Below are positions 46,472 through 57,889 of a stretch of 64,000 nucleotides of DNA, in pieces. The position numbers were made by a program, and so were the translations under genes. Below the pieces are notes generated by a model. That model was not told the DNA's origin. It made no database searches and saw only the letters and a program-made list of their open reading frames with translations. This stretch comes from Carnegiea gigantea (lineage: Eukaryota; Streptophyta; Magnoliopsida; Caryophyllales; Cactaceae). The stretch spans positions 238,501 through 302,500 of the forward strand of contig JAKOGI010000347.1 in the NCBI GenBank assembly GCA_029747015.1, read 5' to 3'. Every line of letters begins with the position of its first letter. Position 1 is the stretch's first letter.

Positions 46472-46943
46472 TAACAACAACAACACCACCTCCCAGTGTG
46501 GGTCCCGCTTTCGCGGGGTCTGGGGAGATTCAACTGTAGGCAACCTTACCTTTACCGGTATTCCTATCCGTAGAGAGGTTGATTCCAAGAGACCCACAAA
46601 AAAAGGATTCTGTGAAAATGTTTTAAAGAGAAAAGATTTTGTGAAAACATTTAATGGGAAAATTAAGGGCACATATCAAGGAATGACCAAGATATATAAA
46701 AGGACTAGTTGTTGGAGCTATGTAGCGTAAGAACAAACTATCAGAGGAAGATGATATACCTTAACAACTCGGGGCAGGCAAACGATGACTCCTCCCAGAA
46801 GAAAGTACTACCGGCATACAAATACAACATGTGAAAAAAACCACTACCAGCACTATGCCACCGCACCAAAAGACAACTACGGGGTGGACTCTCTGTGATC
46901 TAAGATCCTAATCCTATCCTACCAAAGCTTCCTATCCTAAGCC
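46472..46943 (-). mobile_element. SINE-like retroposon with 14 bp target duplication
   Basis: A perfect direct repeat AATGTAGAAAAGTA lies on both sides (46458-46471 and 46944-46957). On the minus strand the element ends in GTTGTTGTTGTTA, the short TTG-type tail found on some plant SINEs. Ahead of it is a block GGTCTCTTGGAATCAACCTC...CCCAGACCCCGCGAAAGCGGG resembling the 3' region of TS-like SINEs. At 472 bp it is long for a SINE, and I could not identify clear pol III A and B boxes. Confidence 0.7.
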
Positions 46944-48246
46944 AATGTAGAAAAGTAGTAATCACAAAACCAAGGCTTTCCTTGACTTTTATAGAAATTA
47001 TTTCTCCAATTTATGAACACTTACAAAACTAAATTTCTTAGTCTTGATGGAAATTACATTCAATTTCCAACTTGTACATGATAAAGATATCATATCCTTC
47101 TTCATAAGAATCCAACAATATTTAGACAATTTACATGGTTACTGTCACAAAAGCAAACCTAATTTTTCATGGAAATCATATTCCTAAAACATACAATTTT
47201 ATAATCACACACATATCTACAATGTACTTTTTAAATTGAGGATTTCCCTTCATAATCTATGCGATCTCATAAATTATCTTACAAACTCACATATGATTAA
47301 ACTATCATATTAGATTTGGCATACACCATATAATCATGGAATTTAAAACACATACATATGCATGTACACTTCTTTATAGTCGAATCACACATTTAAATTT
47401 TAGCCATAACATTGCATGAATCAATTTATAACAGTAAACTTAAATCAAAACCGAGGCTAACATAACATGGAAATAATCAATTTGAAAGATCACACAAATA
47501 AGTGACCACAAATACCCACATTGCCACTTAAATAAACAATTCCAGATTATAGCAAAATACTCAGTTTGATACTTATAATTAAATTAACAATCCACACTAT
47601 CAAAATGGCATGTCATCATATAATCTTATCCAAATTGAGATTATTCCTCTATGCATCAACTATTGCATCTTACGATCCATCGTAATAACTTATACATGAT
47701 CAAATAAGAAAATTAATACTCACAATTTTGGACATGATCAAATCCATGCATAAGACGTATAACCAAAAGATATTGTAAAATTTTCCTCTGAATCATGACA
47801 CCGAATAATAAATCCAAATAAATCAATAATTTGGCATCCCAAATGGATAATGGCCTCTAATACACTATGCATGTGCAGTGTAAGGATAAACAAACTTACT
47901 CATGCATTCCTTCCAATAATAAAAGCCATGCATTGCCAAAACCAAAATTATCTAACACTTGTACCATGATTATAAGGAAACTAATCTCTTACAGACTTAT
48001 TGAGTGCATGACATGCCAAACTTAAATTAAACAAATAAGCATGATAAATTGTAACTCCATCCATTCAATTGGCAATAAACCATAACATATGTCACGATGA
48101 AACTCACATATACTATGTCCCATAAAATTGCACGCATAAAATTGAGCTTTCCATCTCCTAATAATCTGAATTGTCCCCATCATTGCTTGCAAATTGAGCT
48201 TAGATTTCATGTCACGAATCGGTGACCACCAAATAAGTCTTACGAT

Positions 48247-48661
48247 TGTTGGGAAAAGAAATTTAGGTACATTTGTGGTACCAGATATGCCAACGAGTTG
48301 TGAATGAGAATACTATTTGTAAGACTTATTTGTTGTGTACCACAAACAATCTTCGGGATAAAACACTGACAAACAGGTGTAGATGTTCTAGTTTTCTCTA
48401 GTTCGGTTCATGGGAGTATTGATTGACCATGATAATCTTCTTCCCATTTTACTTCTCTCCTTATCTACACACTTTATAACATGCTAAAAGGCACTATTAT
48501 AGGATAGGATATACTAGTAGTTATGAAGGGAGATGACTTAGCACACTTATCCAACGAAGCAGATAAGAATCCATGCGAAAACCAACCCAGGTAGTGACCA
48601 CCATAAGCCGTGGTGTCCATCATGGGCTACCAGTGGTGGCTACTGCTTGAGATTCTCCAGC
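48247..48661. repeat. Right direct repeat of LTR-like element
   Basis: 415 bp copy starting TGTTGGG. After it the LINE relic resumes. Confidence 0.75.
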
Positions 48662-48670
48662 TGAAATCCT

Positions 48671-50190
48671 TCAAAGGAGTAAAGCAATGAGATCCCCTCT
48701 CCATTACACCTTTGACCTTTATAAGGAAGGAATCAATCATGTTATTAAGTATACTGTCTCTAGGGGTCTTTTGAAGCCTATATATGCTGGTAGAGGAAGG
48801 TGTCCACTTAGTGCTCTCTTTTTACTGATGATCTTATTCTTTTTTGTCAAGCCATGGTGGTGCAAGCCAAAACCATGAGAATGTGCCTTAGCCACTTTTA
48901 CAATGCTTCTAGTGGAAAGGTTAATAATAGTAAGTCTTAAGTATTTTTCTTTAAAAAAATACCCTTGCCTACCTTACTGACCTTGTTAGCTAATGGTTAG
49001 ACATTCCTATCACTTGTGATTTAGGTAGATAACTGGGTATGCTTACAATTAGTGATATGGTGAATAAACAAACATTCTAACAATGTTTAATCAATCATGC
49101 GAATAGTGAACTTACGGGTTAGCAAAGCTCATATGCTTTCTTTAGTGGGAGCAACGACTTTGATTCAATCCACTTTGTCTACCATTCCTATGTGTGAAAT
49201 GCAAACTACATAATTGACTCACTATTGATGTAATGATTGAGGCTGAAAGGCTTGTATTTTTCCTTAGGGACATGACACAGATCAGAGAAAAATTCATTAT
49301 GTTGCTTAGGGCCAAGTGTTTGCTAGCAAGGAAACTTAGGGTCTAAGAATGAGGTTCATAAGACAAGTCAATGCAACTTTAGTGACTAAATTGGGATGGC
49401 GTGCGCTCTATGAGAAAGATAGCTTATGGCGCACATGTTACATGCCAAATACTGTCAAAACTATCATGATGTTGATATGTTCCAAGTTAGGATAAATGCT
49501 TCTAATGTGTGGGAGCCTATCATTAAGAATGTTACAACCATCAAAAAGGGTATAAGAGTTGAAGTGGGAGATGAAAGTGCCGCCAAGTTTTATCTAACAC
49601 CTGGTTAGTTTCTTATCCTTTCGGCAATGTAGCCCTTTGTGAAATTCCATTAGAAATGATGGATTTTAATGTTTACAATCTATGGGTTGCTAATTATGGT
49701 TGGAAGTAGGAATTGTTTTCTAACATACTAACAGCAAATATTCTCAAAATATAGCCTCTTCGAACTGATGCTCAATGGTGAAGGTGCAGATCTTTTTATG
49801 TGGGATTATTCTCCCCATGCTCGATTTTCTGTTAAATCAAAATTAGCTCTTCTACAACAGAATCAACAAGCTGATTAAAGCTTCCAAGACCTAGTTTAGA
49901 CTTGCATATGGAAACTAAGGGTGCCACAAACAATCAAATTTTAATGGCCTATGAAAGAATCATGCTAAATGCCTCAAGAGCAAGCATAGGTTGGATAAAT
50001 GACCCGAGTTGCAACCTTTGTAACTAGAGAGAGACAGAAGCCAACCTTGAAAAGATTCATACCATCATGGATTTGCGCTATCCACGTTTTGTACATGACA
50101 TCTGAACACTCACAAGATCTTTGGCGACACTTAGACGATTTGTGCCCAAATCAGCTGAACGATACATTCTATGGGAGAAATAAGTGTTGT
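48671..50190 (+). pseudogene. LINE (L1-type) ORF2 relic, 3' part
   Basis: It resumes with a decayed RT segment: INHVIKYTVSRGLLKPIYAG, then RCPLSALF (for RQGDPLSP.LF). The catalytic box appears as FTDDLILF (FADD expected) with QAKTMRMCLSHFYNASSGKV, and later SLVGATTLIQSTLSTIPM. The C-terminal LNTALVTKLGWRALYEKDSLW is a diagnostic plant L1 block, followed by LRVPQTIKFL and DPSCNLC of the zf-RVT region. Frames switch repeatedly. No poly-A tail could be fixed. Confidence 0.75.
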
Positions 50191-50204
50191 GTCTGAGAGG
50201 TGAC

Positions 50205-50510
50205 AAAAGTTCAAGAATATGTCTACTTTCTAAGCCATGCCTTCACAAGAGCTGAGCTAAGGAACCCAATAATGGAGAAAGCCACCTACACAGTGCTACT
50301 ATCTTATAGAAAGTTACAACCACAATTTAATGCTCATGAAATAATTGTCCTAAATGACTAGCCCTTAGGAAAGCATTGAATAAGTTCGACGCATCTGGTT
50401 AGCTATTGAATTAAGTTGTAAAGCTATCTTAGCATGACATCTATTCAAGCCAAGGAATACCATCAAGACCTAGGCTCTAGCCGACTTCATCGCCGAGTGT
50501 TCACGCACAA
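50205..50510 (+). pseudogene. Ty3 (Tat-lineage) RNase H fragment, plus strand
   Basis: The readable segment VYFLSHAFTRAELRNPIMEK, then LLSYRKLQPQFNAHEIIVL, then PLRKALNKFDASG matches the RNase H of Tat/Ogre-type Ty3 elements (YYVSR.L...E.RY..IEK...AL....RKLRPYF..H.I.V.T, then PL..IL.K...SGR). Three or more stops follow. It points away from the minus-strand RT fragment next to it. Confidence 0.7.
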
Positions 50511-50678
50511 AAGACAATATATCGAGCGTGTGGGTAAGAACCATCCATGTTTACATCTTAGCATCATCCACTGGTTGTGGGACAGGATTAATAATGACAT
50601 CACTTAAAGGGGATGTGCTTGAATGTGATTCAAGATTTGATTTTTCAGTATCAAACATCATCACTATTTTTCTTGCTT

Positions 50679-51900
50679 TTAATAGTGGAAGGCTTCTTTA
50701 AGGTCAACCACGACTCCCTTCTTTACAATCTTTACAATCATGTCATCCACATACACTTCTATATTCCAGCCAACTTGTACCTCAAATACTGAATATACCA
50801 AGCTTTGATGTGTTACTTCTATATTCTTCAAAACAAATGGCATCATTTTGTAGCAATACAAACCCCTCTTCATAATTAAGGAGGTTTTCACCTAGTCAGG
50901 TTCATGTAAGTAAATTCAATGGTACCGTGCAAAGGAATCCATGAAACCAAGTAAAGGCATGACCACAAGTAGCATTCACTAACTTGCCAGTTCAAGGTAG
51001 GGGACAGCTATCCATGGGGCAAGTGTTGTTGGGATCAGTAAAGTCCACACACATTCTCCATTTCTTGTTAGCATTTTTTTCCATAACAACATTAGCAATC
51101 CATTCTAGTATTGGCAAGCCTAGATGAACCCTACCTTCATGAGCTTACAACCCTACTCGATTATTGCCTTATCCTTTTTAGCTGAAATTATCCTTTTCTT
51201 CTGCTCGATGGGCTTCATTTTATGATTCATGCTTAGACGATCATACATTGTGGTGGGCTGCAAATATGTCTTAGTGTTTTCTTAGAAGTTCAATAAGTAA
51301 TTGCTTGATTTCTTGAAAGTGGGTTTAGCTAACCTTCACAATCCTTTTAATATCTCCTTCTTGTGGGAGTACCTATTTTGCGTCTTTTGGTAGTGCTAAC
51401 AAATTCTTCCCTTACAATGAACGTGGCTATGCCCACATGATTGCATTCAGCAAAAGGCTTTGTCTTTTTAGGACCTGGATATTCAGCATCCCTCTTCAAG
51501 AGATTTGGGGCTTTGTTGGTATTCTGAATCGATGTCATCATGTAACATTCCCCAACCATGTGCTAGTTTTCCGTGGTCCATTATAAACCCCTCAATCTGA
51601 GACATACAACATGGTGAGATGGCATGTGGACACTATAACTTATGCTTGAAGTATTAGGGGTCTTCCCATTATCGTGTTGCATACCGAACTAACACTCACC
51701 ACCAAGAAGTCAATTGGTTTCAGGATGCTTTCTGATATGTCTATCTATGTAAAAGGATGTTCAAAATTTTGATATATCGATCACACTTCCACCATTAGGA
51801 AGAATACCAACTACATCAAAACCTCTTATGTTTAGAGTGATAACAAATGGGTCATCATAAAAAAAGACAAAAGTAAGGTCGTCATTATAAACATCTTAGG
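50679..51900 (-). pseudogene. Ty3 (Tat-lineage) protease-RT fragment, minus strand
   Basis: From right to left on the minus strand the readable blocks are a protease segment (DDPFVITLNIRGFDVVGIL with NGG at the active site) and IMGRPL. The linker is EGDIKRIVKVS followed by HRAEEKD. The RT begins WIANVVMEKNANKKWRMCVD, then FTDPNNTC, then KTSLIMKRGLYCYKMMPF, with the catalytic box YVDD intact in EVYVDDMIVK (about 50752-50741). Numerous stops. The order and motifs fit Tat/Ogre/Retand elements. No LTRs could be joined to it with certainty. Confidence 0.75.
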
Positions 51901-52744
51901 TGGACCTATTTTGTTAAGGTTGTCAAGCGCATGGTCTATCCCCATAACCTCATAACTCAAGCTCCTTCGGTGTGGTTTGACTTCGGATCTTCTAGGGCAC
52001 TCCTCTATATATGATATTGATGGTGCCTGTTTATAACCTCTCTCCGTAAGGTCCTCAAATTATCCTTCAAGTCCCGGCCACTAGCAGTAGTGTGGCTTAA
52101 AATCATTATTGCAATGTCGCCTAATCTTTTATTTTAATTTTGGAGTAATCATTATGTATTTAGAATAAATAATTTGGAAATACTTATTTAATGCAATACA
52201 TTTGGTTGCTTAACTATAATTGACTTAATTCCTCATAAAATGATTGTTTTCTTACTTTAAAATTTTTAATTTAGTTAGTTTATGTTGTATCTTTGTTTTT
52301 CATTTTCTCTAATATTGTTTCACATAAAAATGTTCTATTTTTGCTAAACATTTTCATTAATAATCGCTAAAAATATTTCTGTTTTTATAAATTCCTAATT
52401 ACCTTGTTATATATAAAATTAGTGACCTTATAAAAAGTATAAATATATTTCTAAATTCTGTTCACCTAATTTCCTTCATAATGTTATATTCACTCAGAAT
52501 AAATTTACAGTATTTGCTCTCTCATTTGATTAGTATTTGACTTAATGCTTTTTTCCCCCCTAACCAATTGTTATCTGATAAAACATCCAAATTATCTACT
52601 TTCTTTGATATTTTCCATTTAATTTTGCACTAATAGTTTACAAATTAACAATTGATAACTTTTTGTATTATTCTACTCACCATAAATTTACCAATAATTC
52701 TGAAATAATTCTAAGTTCACTTAAAAATTACTCTTCTTCATAAT
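51901..52744. other. AT-rich stretch, nothing recognised
   Basis: There is no domain or RNA gene. It could be the leader or part of an LTR belonging to the minus-strand Tat-lineage fragment, because an LTR-like block begins at 52745, but this cannot be shown. Confidence 0.3.
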
Positions 52745-53029
52745 AAATATTTTTATAAATAAATCTCCCAAGCACCCCGAGTATGGTCAAAATTGATTCT
52801 TCAAGGATTTGAAGCGACTAAAGCCCATACTTGAGAAATCTACAATCAAACGTGTTTGCTGTAGATAAGTCTTGGGATATGTGACATGTTGGGTAGTTTC
52901 ACACGCAGTGTTAGTGAGGGTGAAGAATGTCGAAAAGGCTTGTGATGATTTTTGAGGCCAGTTGTCCATCCTTGAAGCCGATCCTGATAATTGTTTGCCC
53001 CCCGAGAAGAGGCAGGGCACTACACTGTT
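52745..53029 (-). repeat. LTR-like block, minus strand
   Basis: On the minus strand it begins TGTAGTGCCCTGCC and runs through a moderately GC-rich section that is openly readable for 81 codons (53032-52787) without being a known protein. The TG start and leader-like composition suggest an LTR. No partner copy lies in the window. Confidence 0.35.
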
Positions 53030-53692
53030 CAATTATCACAATTAAATTGCTAATTAGTCTCCCACTTTCATAATAACCCTAAATTTCCTTTTTTTTTCCT
53101 TATGATTACTCATCCTATTTATTCATTTACTCAAAGCTTGTATTTATTTAGCCTAAAATTTCATTTTAAAAAAAAAAACAGATAACTAGTAGGGGCTCAT
53201 TAGCCATGTATATGACCTACTAAACCCAAATAAGCGAACCCTTCTTCCTTATCGCATTTGCCATCATCAGCATCATAAATCATCATCTTCGCATACATCA
53301 CCATCTCGACCACACCTTCTTCAGGTTGCCACCTCCAGCTTTCAGGTCCAGTGTTGACCGGAGAAGTAATGTTCACATTCTTACAGCATTATGAACATCG
53401 ATTTGGCAGTTACAGGAAGATTAATTTAGTAATTAATTCCCTAATTCTGTATATGTTGTGTGCTATTATTAGAGAGGGAAAACAAATCAGGAAGTGGTAC
53501 ATCTAAGATCATAAGCATTTCCCATATGACTCAATCTCTCTGCCTTCTCCCTCTTACAACCTAGCCATCTATGAGGTTTGGGCTTAGAGCAGGAGCATCA
53601 CTGGTGACTCTAGGAGTCACCAAGTTCGTGGACAGCATTTAATAGACATGATCTGAGATCAACATCAATATAAGTCCTACTATTTTCAACAG

Positions 53693-53705
53693 TGGTATCA
53701 GAGCC
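53693..53705 (+). other. Primer binding site (iMet tRNA), perfect
   Basis: TGGTATCAGAGCC lies one base after the LTR terminus CAACA. Confidence 0.88.
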
Positions 53706-54695
53706 TTATCTGATCGTTGCTAGCTCGACTAATTCATATTGGCCTAAATCTGATATTAATTAGTTTAATCAACTAATCTGTGCGATAACAGAACATGAAC
53801 GAGGTTTATATGCAAATGCTAATTCGCTAAATAAGACATGCCTAATGAATTGATAATCTCTAAGACTATTGAATGTAATTTGATAAAAACCCAAGTTCAA
53901 ATTCGAATCAGCTAAATTCATATGCCTCATGTTATCATATTTTTCAATATCAAGATCTAGTGTATACAAATTTAAAAAAAAAAAAGAGATCCCATGCCCT
54001 TAACAGTAATCACCCCTTTTCGCCCTTACTTCTCTAAGGCATGGCGGTTCGACCTCCCATTGAATCCCTCCCCAAAACCGGCCATCCATAGATCCAGAAC
54101 ACACACAAAAAAAAAGAAAAGGGAGGAAAATGGCAAAGAAATCGAATTAAACCAATCAGTACTGCCTCGGAGGGGCGGCGCATGTGTGTCACGCGCTACA
54201 AACGAAGGTGGAGGTTGCCTCCCTTCTTCCTCTTCCACCCTTCAAACGAGCCGATCTGTGCAAATCCATTGAAAACAATCACAAAGAACTTCAACGAGAG
54301 GCACATCAGATCCACACGCTGCCGCATGTCAGTGCGTTTGGTGTCTGACTGGCATTTTTCGGTCCTTAGTGGCTGATCTAGACCATAGCGGTGTCAGATT
54401 CTTCTGGGAAAATTTCACAGAGGCTTCATGGGCCTTCAGTTCATGGCGGCAGTTCGCAGCATACATCCTTCGGGTGCTAAAAGGAGTAACGATGGTGGCT
54501 AAGGCACATATGGCAGCCTGCGCGGCAAAGTTGCCCAAAAATGGCCATAGCTGTGAGGAAAAAGGAGGAGCTTAGGGCCTCCTTTTTTGGTTCTGGTTAT
54601 GGGAGGTAGAAAGAAGAGAGACTAGGCAGGCCTCAGGGTATAGCAAGAGAAAGGGTGAGGTTTTAAGGGAAGAGACAAAAATGGCCCAATGAACA

Positions 54696-55078
<383 letters not shown>

Positions 55079-56491
55079 TGTTAGGCGATAATTTGTCACA
55101 TTTTACATGCCTTTTTCGCCTAATCTTAGCTCCTATAATAACGTAATCTTTAGAGTTTTTCTTGTTTTATTCAGTATTCTTTGAGATTTTTACTTGTTTT
55201 ATTTATTCTTGTAGGTAATAAGTTGAACCAAGCAAATACCACGAAAAGGGCGAAAAAGGATCAAAACAGGCGAAAAGACGGAAAACGGAGCCAGGCGGGC
55301 AAAACCGGCTAGCAATGTGGCACGCCCACCCTGTGCCACGTGGCACGGCCATGCCACATGGCACGGTGGGGCCGTGCCACATAGGCGCGGTCGTGCCTCT
55401 TCTTGTTCGCGTGCGCTGTTTCATTCTCGCCGAGTCCTATTTAAACGCACTTCCTTCGTAGTTTTCGGGGAGTTCCTCCTTCGACTTTTCTAGGTTAGTT
55501 TAGTTTAGGTTTGAGCGAATAAAAACCCCATTGAGGGGATTAGATTAGGATTGGTGGGGATTAATTTATGGATTCAAGACTTTGGATTGCGAATTTCTTC
55601 CTATCAAGCATAAGTTTTCTCCTCTCTTCTCTTTCATTTCATGTATTGTTCTTATATTGGATTTCGTTAATTCAGTTTATGTGTTTGACTCTTGTATGAT
55701 TTACATGCTTAGTTTTTGTCATTATTTCATGTTAGATTGCTTGTTAAAGTAGATTCGTTTCATTCTCTTTTCTCTTTAATTCATGTTCATTAGTTTAGGT
55801 TTGAGTTTGGGTTTTTGTGATTTCTTGATGATTAGTTGGTAGATTTTGTGGGCTTGGATTGTGATTAGCCTCTTGATGGCTAATTAATCTTGTTTTAGGC
55901 CTAACCATACCCAAATCTATGCTTAGAATCTAGAGTTTTCCCTCACGCCTGTCAAGTATTCGATGAAATGCTTGAGAGAGCTTTCATCCATATTTTTGGG
56001 TGATTGACTTATGCTGAGAGGTGAGGTCAATTAGCTAGTGTGGGAGAGGGAATAACCAAGTTCAGGACATGAAAATAGTATCCGAATCGAGCTAGGTCCG
56101 GGGTTGCTGGTTTTGTGGTCTAATTGGGCTAACCACATAAAAATAGGTGGTTAGGCTAACTAGACTAGTTCATGACCCTTGAGAGACGGCTTGGGTGGCC
56201 TTTGATGGTGCAACCGATCATCTCTAGTTCGTGATGTAGTTTGGGTAGGTTAGGACTCGTCTTGGTTAGTTGATTCATTTATTGGTCAAATCACAACTCT
56301 AAGTCGCCTTTTCTATGTTTGTAGCGTAGTTTAGTTTTCCCTCCTTCGCCTTTGATCTCGCCTAAATTAATACGCTCTAGTGAACTCTGATAGTTGAAAA
56401 CACAATTCCCTGCGGACGACACCCCAAGTACTCAACGATACACCTTGCACTTGAGGTTTATAAATATTAAAACTCTGTTTTATCCCTAACA
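55079..56491 (+). repeat. 5' LTR of plus-strand TR-GAG
   Basis: It contains a GC-rich palindrome array at about 55316-55400, including the perfect palindrome GTGCCACGTGGCAC (55333-55346). CTATTTAAAC at about 55437 is a reasonable TATA-like element. Confidence 0.9.
55333..55346. promoter_or_regulatory. Palindrome with CACGTG core in TR-GAG U3
   Basis: GTGCCACGTGGCAC is a 14 bp perfect palindrome with a G-box core (CACGTG), bound in plants by bZIP and bHLH factors. It lies about 95 bp upstream of a TATTTAAA box, a promoter-like position. Function is inferred. Confidence 0.45.
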
Positions 56492-56498
56492 AGGTTTT

Positions 56499-56517
56499 TG
56501 GCACCGTTGCCGGGGAG
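56499..56517 (+). other. Primer binding site (tRNA-Asp type)
   Basis: TGGCACCGTTGCCGGGGAG differs from the expected TGGCGCCGTTGCCGGGGAG at one position. Confidence 0.88.
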
Positions 56518-56602
56518 TTGGCGCTTTTCAATATCGGAGCCCCCTTGAGCATTCGAGAGTAGGCCTTTAGATCCCCCAAAAAAAAATTGAAAAAAAATCA
56601 AA

Positions 56603-57886
56603 ATGGCTATTTTCCATTTTCCTCAATTTGAGCATGAACCGTTTTGGCAATACTTGTCGCGGTTTAATGACTATCGTGCTCACTATGTTCATTTCACATA
56701 TGAAAAATAGGAAATATGTGATGTTGTGCTTGAGGGAATAGCACATGAGACCCGAGCCACCCTTGAGTCCATGTGTCATGGTGTTATGTGCTTTTTAGAT
56801 GTCGACGATTTGCGGGATTTGTTTGAATCTTTGGCTTGGTCTCAATGGAATCACGAGTATGCTAGTGATTGTTTTGAGTATCCTTCCCCTACTTTCCATG
56901 ATTCGCATGCTTATTCTCCTCTTCAATGCTCTTATTGTCAATCGGTCGACCATGATGCGAATTCTTGTCCCTATTATGACATTTCTAATGATTGTTATGC
57001 GAACCTTAATGCTCTGATAGAGACAATGAATGAGCAACTTAATTATTTTGTTGATACGATGAGGGAGCGTGGCATATTGCATGAGACCGACCCTAGTCCT
57101 TCTTGTCCTAGGTTTGAGGTTAGTCTCTGTGATGATTATGAGTCTTCTCTGCCCCTAGAGCCCCCTTTTATCACTCAGACACCTTTGACTGGCCTAGAGG
57201 AAGTGATTGACCCTCCCTATGTCGCTCCATCCTTGTCTAGCACACCTAGCGACACTACTGATGGTGTTATGAGTTATCTTTCTTTTCCCCTCCCTTTAGC
57301 TCAGTGCACGGGGTTAGAGATGGGTGAGTCTTCTCAAGGTGATGCTAGTTTTATTGAGGCTGATTTGCTTGTTTGGTTGGGCAATAATATCTTATTAGAG
57401 CCGTATTTTGAGGAGTATTATAATGATGATGTGAGGGTTAGTGTCACTCCTAGCATTGACCATATTAACCCCATTTACACCGAGTCGCCTACCTTAGTCC
57501 CAATTTCATCCCCATACCTTACTGCCACCACCCTTCCAATGCCTGTATTTCCAGAGTCCCTAGGTGACATTCGAGGGTCTAATCCCTCCTTCGATCCATC
57601 TTGTGCATACCTAGAGGATGTGCCTAGGAAGATCCTGTTGTGTACTTTCGTTGATCATACGTTTGATTTTTCCTTGGCATATGATATGAGAACGAGGACA
57701 TTACCTACATTTGCTTCTTTCTTATACTTGTTCTCATACTCACATCGCTTCGAGATGCATGCGCAAGCACATGATAAGCTCCTGAAAGCCTGGACGATAT
57801 CTGAGTTGACGCCGCGAGTCCTGAGCAATGATGAGGAGTGGCTGATGCTCCTCAGGCCTCCACAGCACCATCCTAGGGAGGCGTAG
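56603..57886 (+). pseudogene. gag: TR-GAG gag, one in-frame stop
   Basis: This gag-like protein of 427 codons would coat element RNA. It starts at ATG 56603 (FHFPQFEHEPFWQYLSRFNDY) and is open except for one TAG at 56708-56710, where the minus-strand relative has TGG (W). The first in-frame ATG after that stop is 56771. The zinc knuckle CSYCQSVDHDANSC (C-x2-C-x4-H-x4-C) lies at 56927-56968, about residues 109-122. The C-terminal two thirds are acidic and Pro/Ser-rich, with PLAQCTGLEMGESSQGD and SLGDIRGSNPSFDPSCAYLED, both conserved in the other copy. No protease, RT, RNase H or integrase follows before the purine tract. One G-to-A change would explain the stop. Conservation of the knuckle and C-terminal blocks suggests past selection on the protein. 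Confidence 0.85.
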
Positions 57887-57889
57887 TTC

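Larger units (their letters stand above)
44989..48661. mobile_element. LTR-like non-coding element inserted in the LINE relic
   Basis: Direct repeats of 416 bp (44989-45404) and 415 bp (48247-48661) flank 2.8 kb without coding. Both start TGT(A/T)GGG and share blocks such as ATAATCTTCTTCCC and TTATAGGATAG. The left copy ends CTAACA; the right end is mutated. Flanks TCAAA (44984-44988) and TGAAA (48662-48666) are a near target duplication. The surrounding sequence is one LINE relic split in two, which supports a true insertion. I could not find a convincing PBS or purine tract, so orientation and superfamily are open. Confidence 0.65.

Noticed and set aside
52787..53032. 81-codon minus-strand frame
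   Set aside because: It starts within a block that looks like an LTR (TGTAGTGCC start) and matches no protein family I know. It is treated as LTR-like DNA.
54026..54575. Overlapping short frames in a GC-richer block (possible captured gene)
   Set aside because: No domain is recognisable and several frames on both strands are open simply because of composition. It is noted only as part of the Copia leader.
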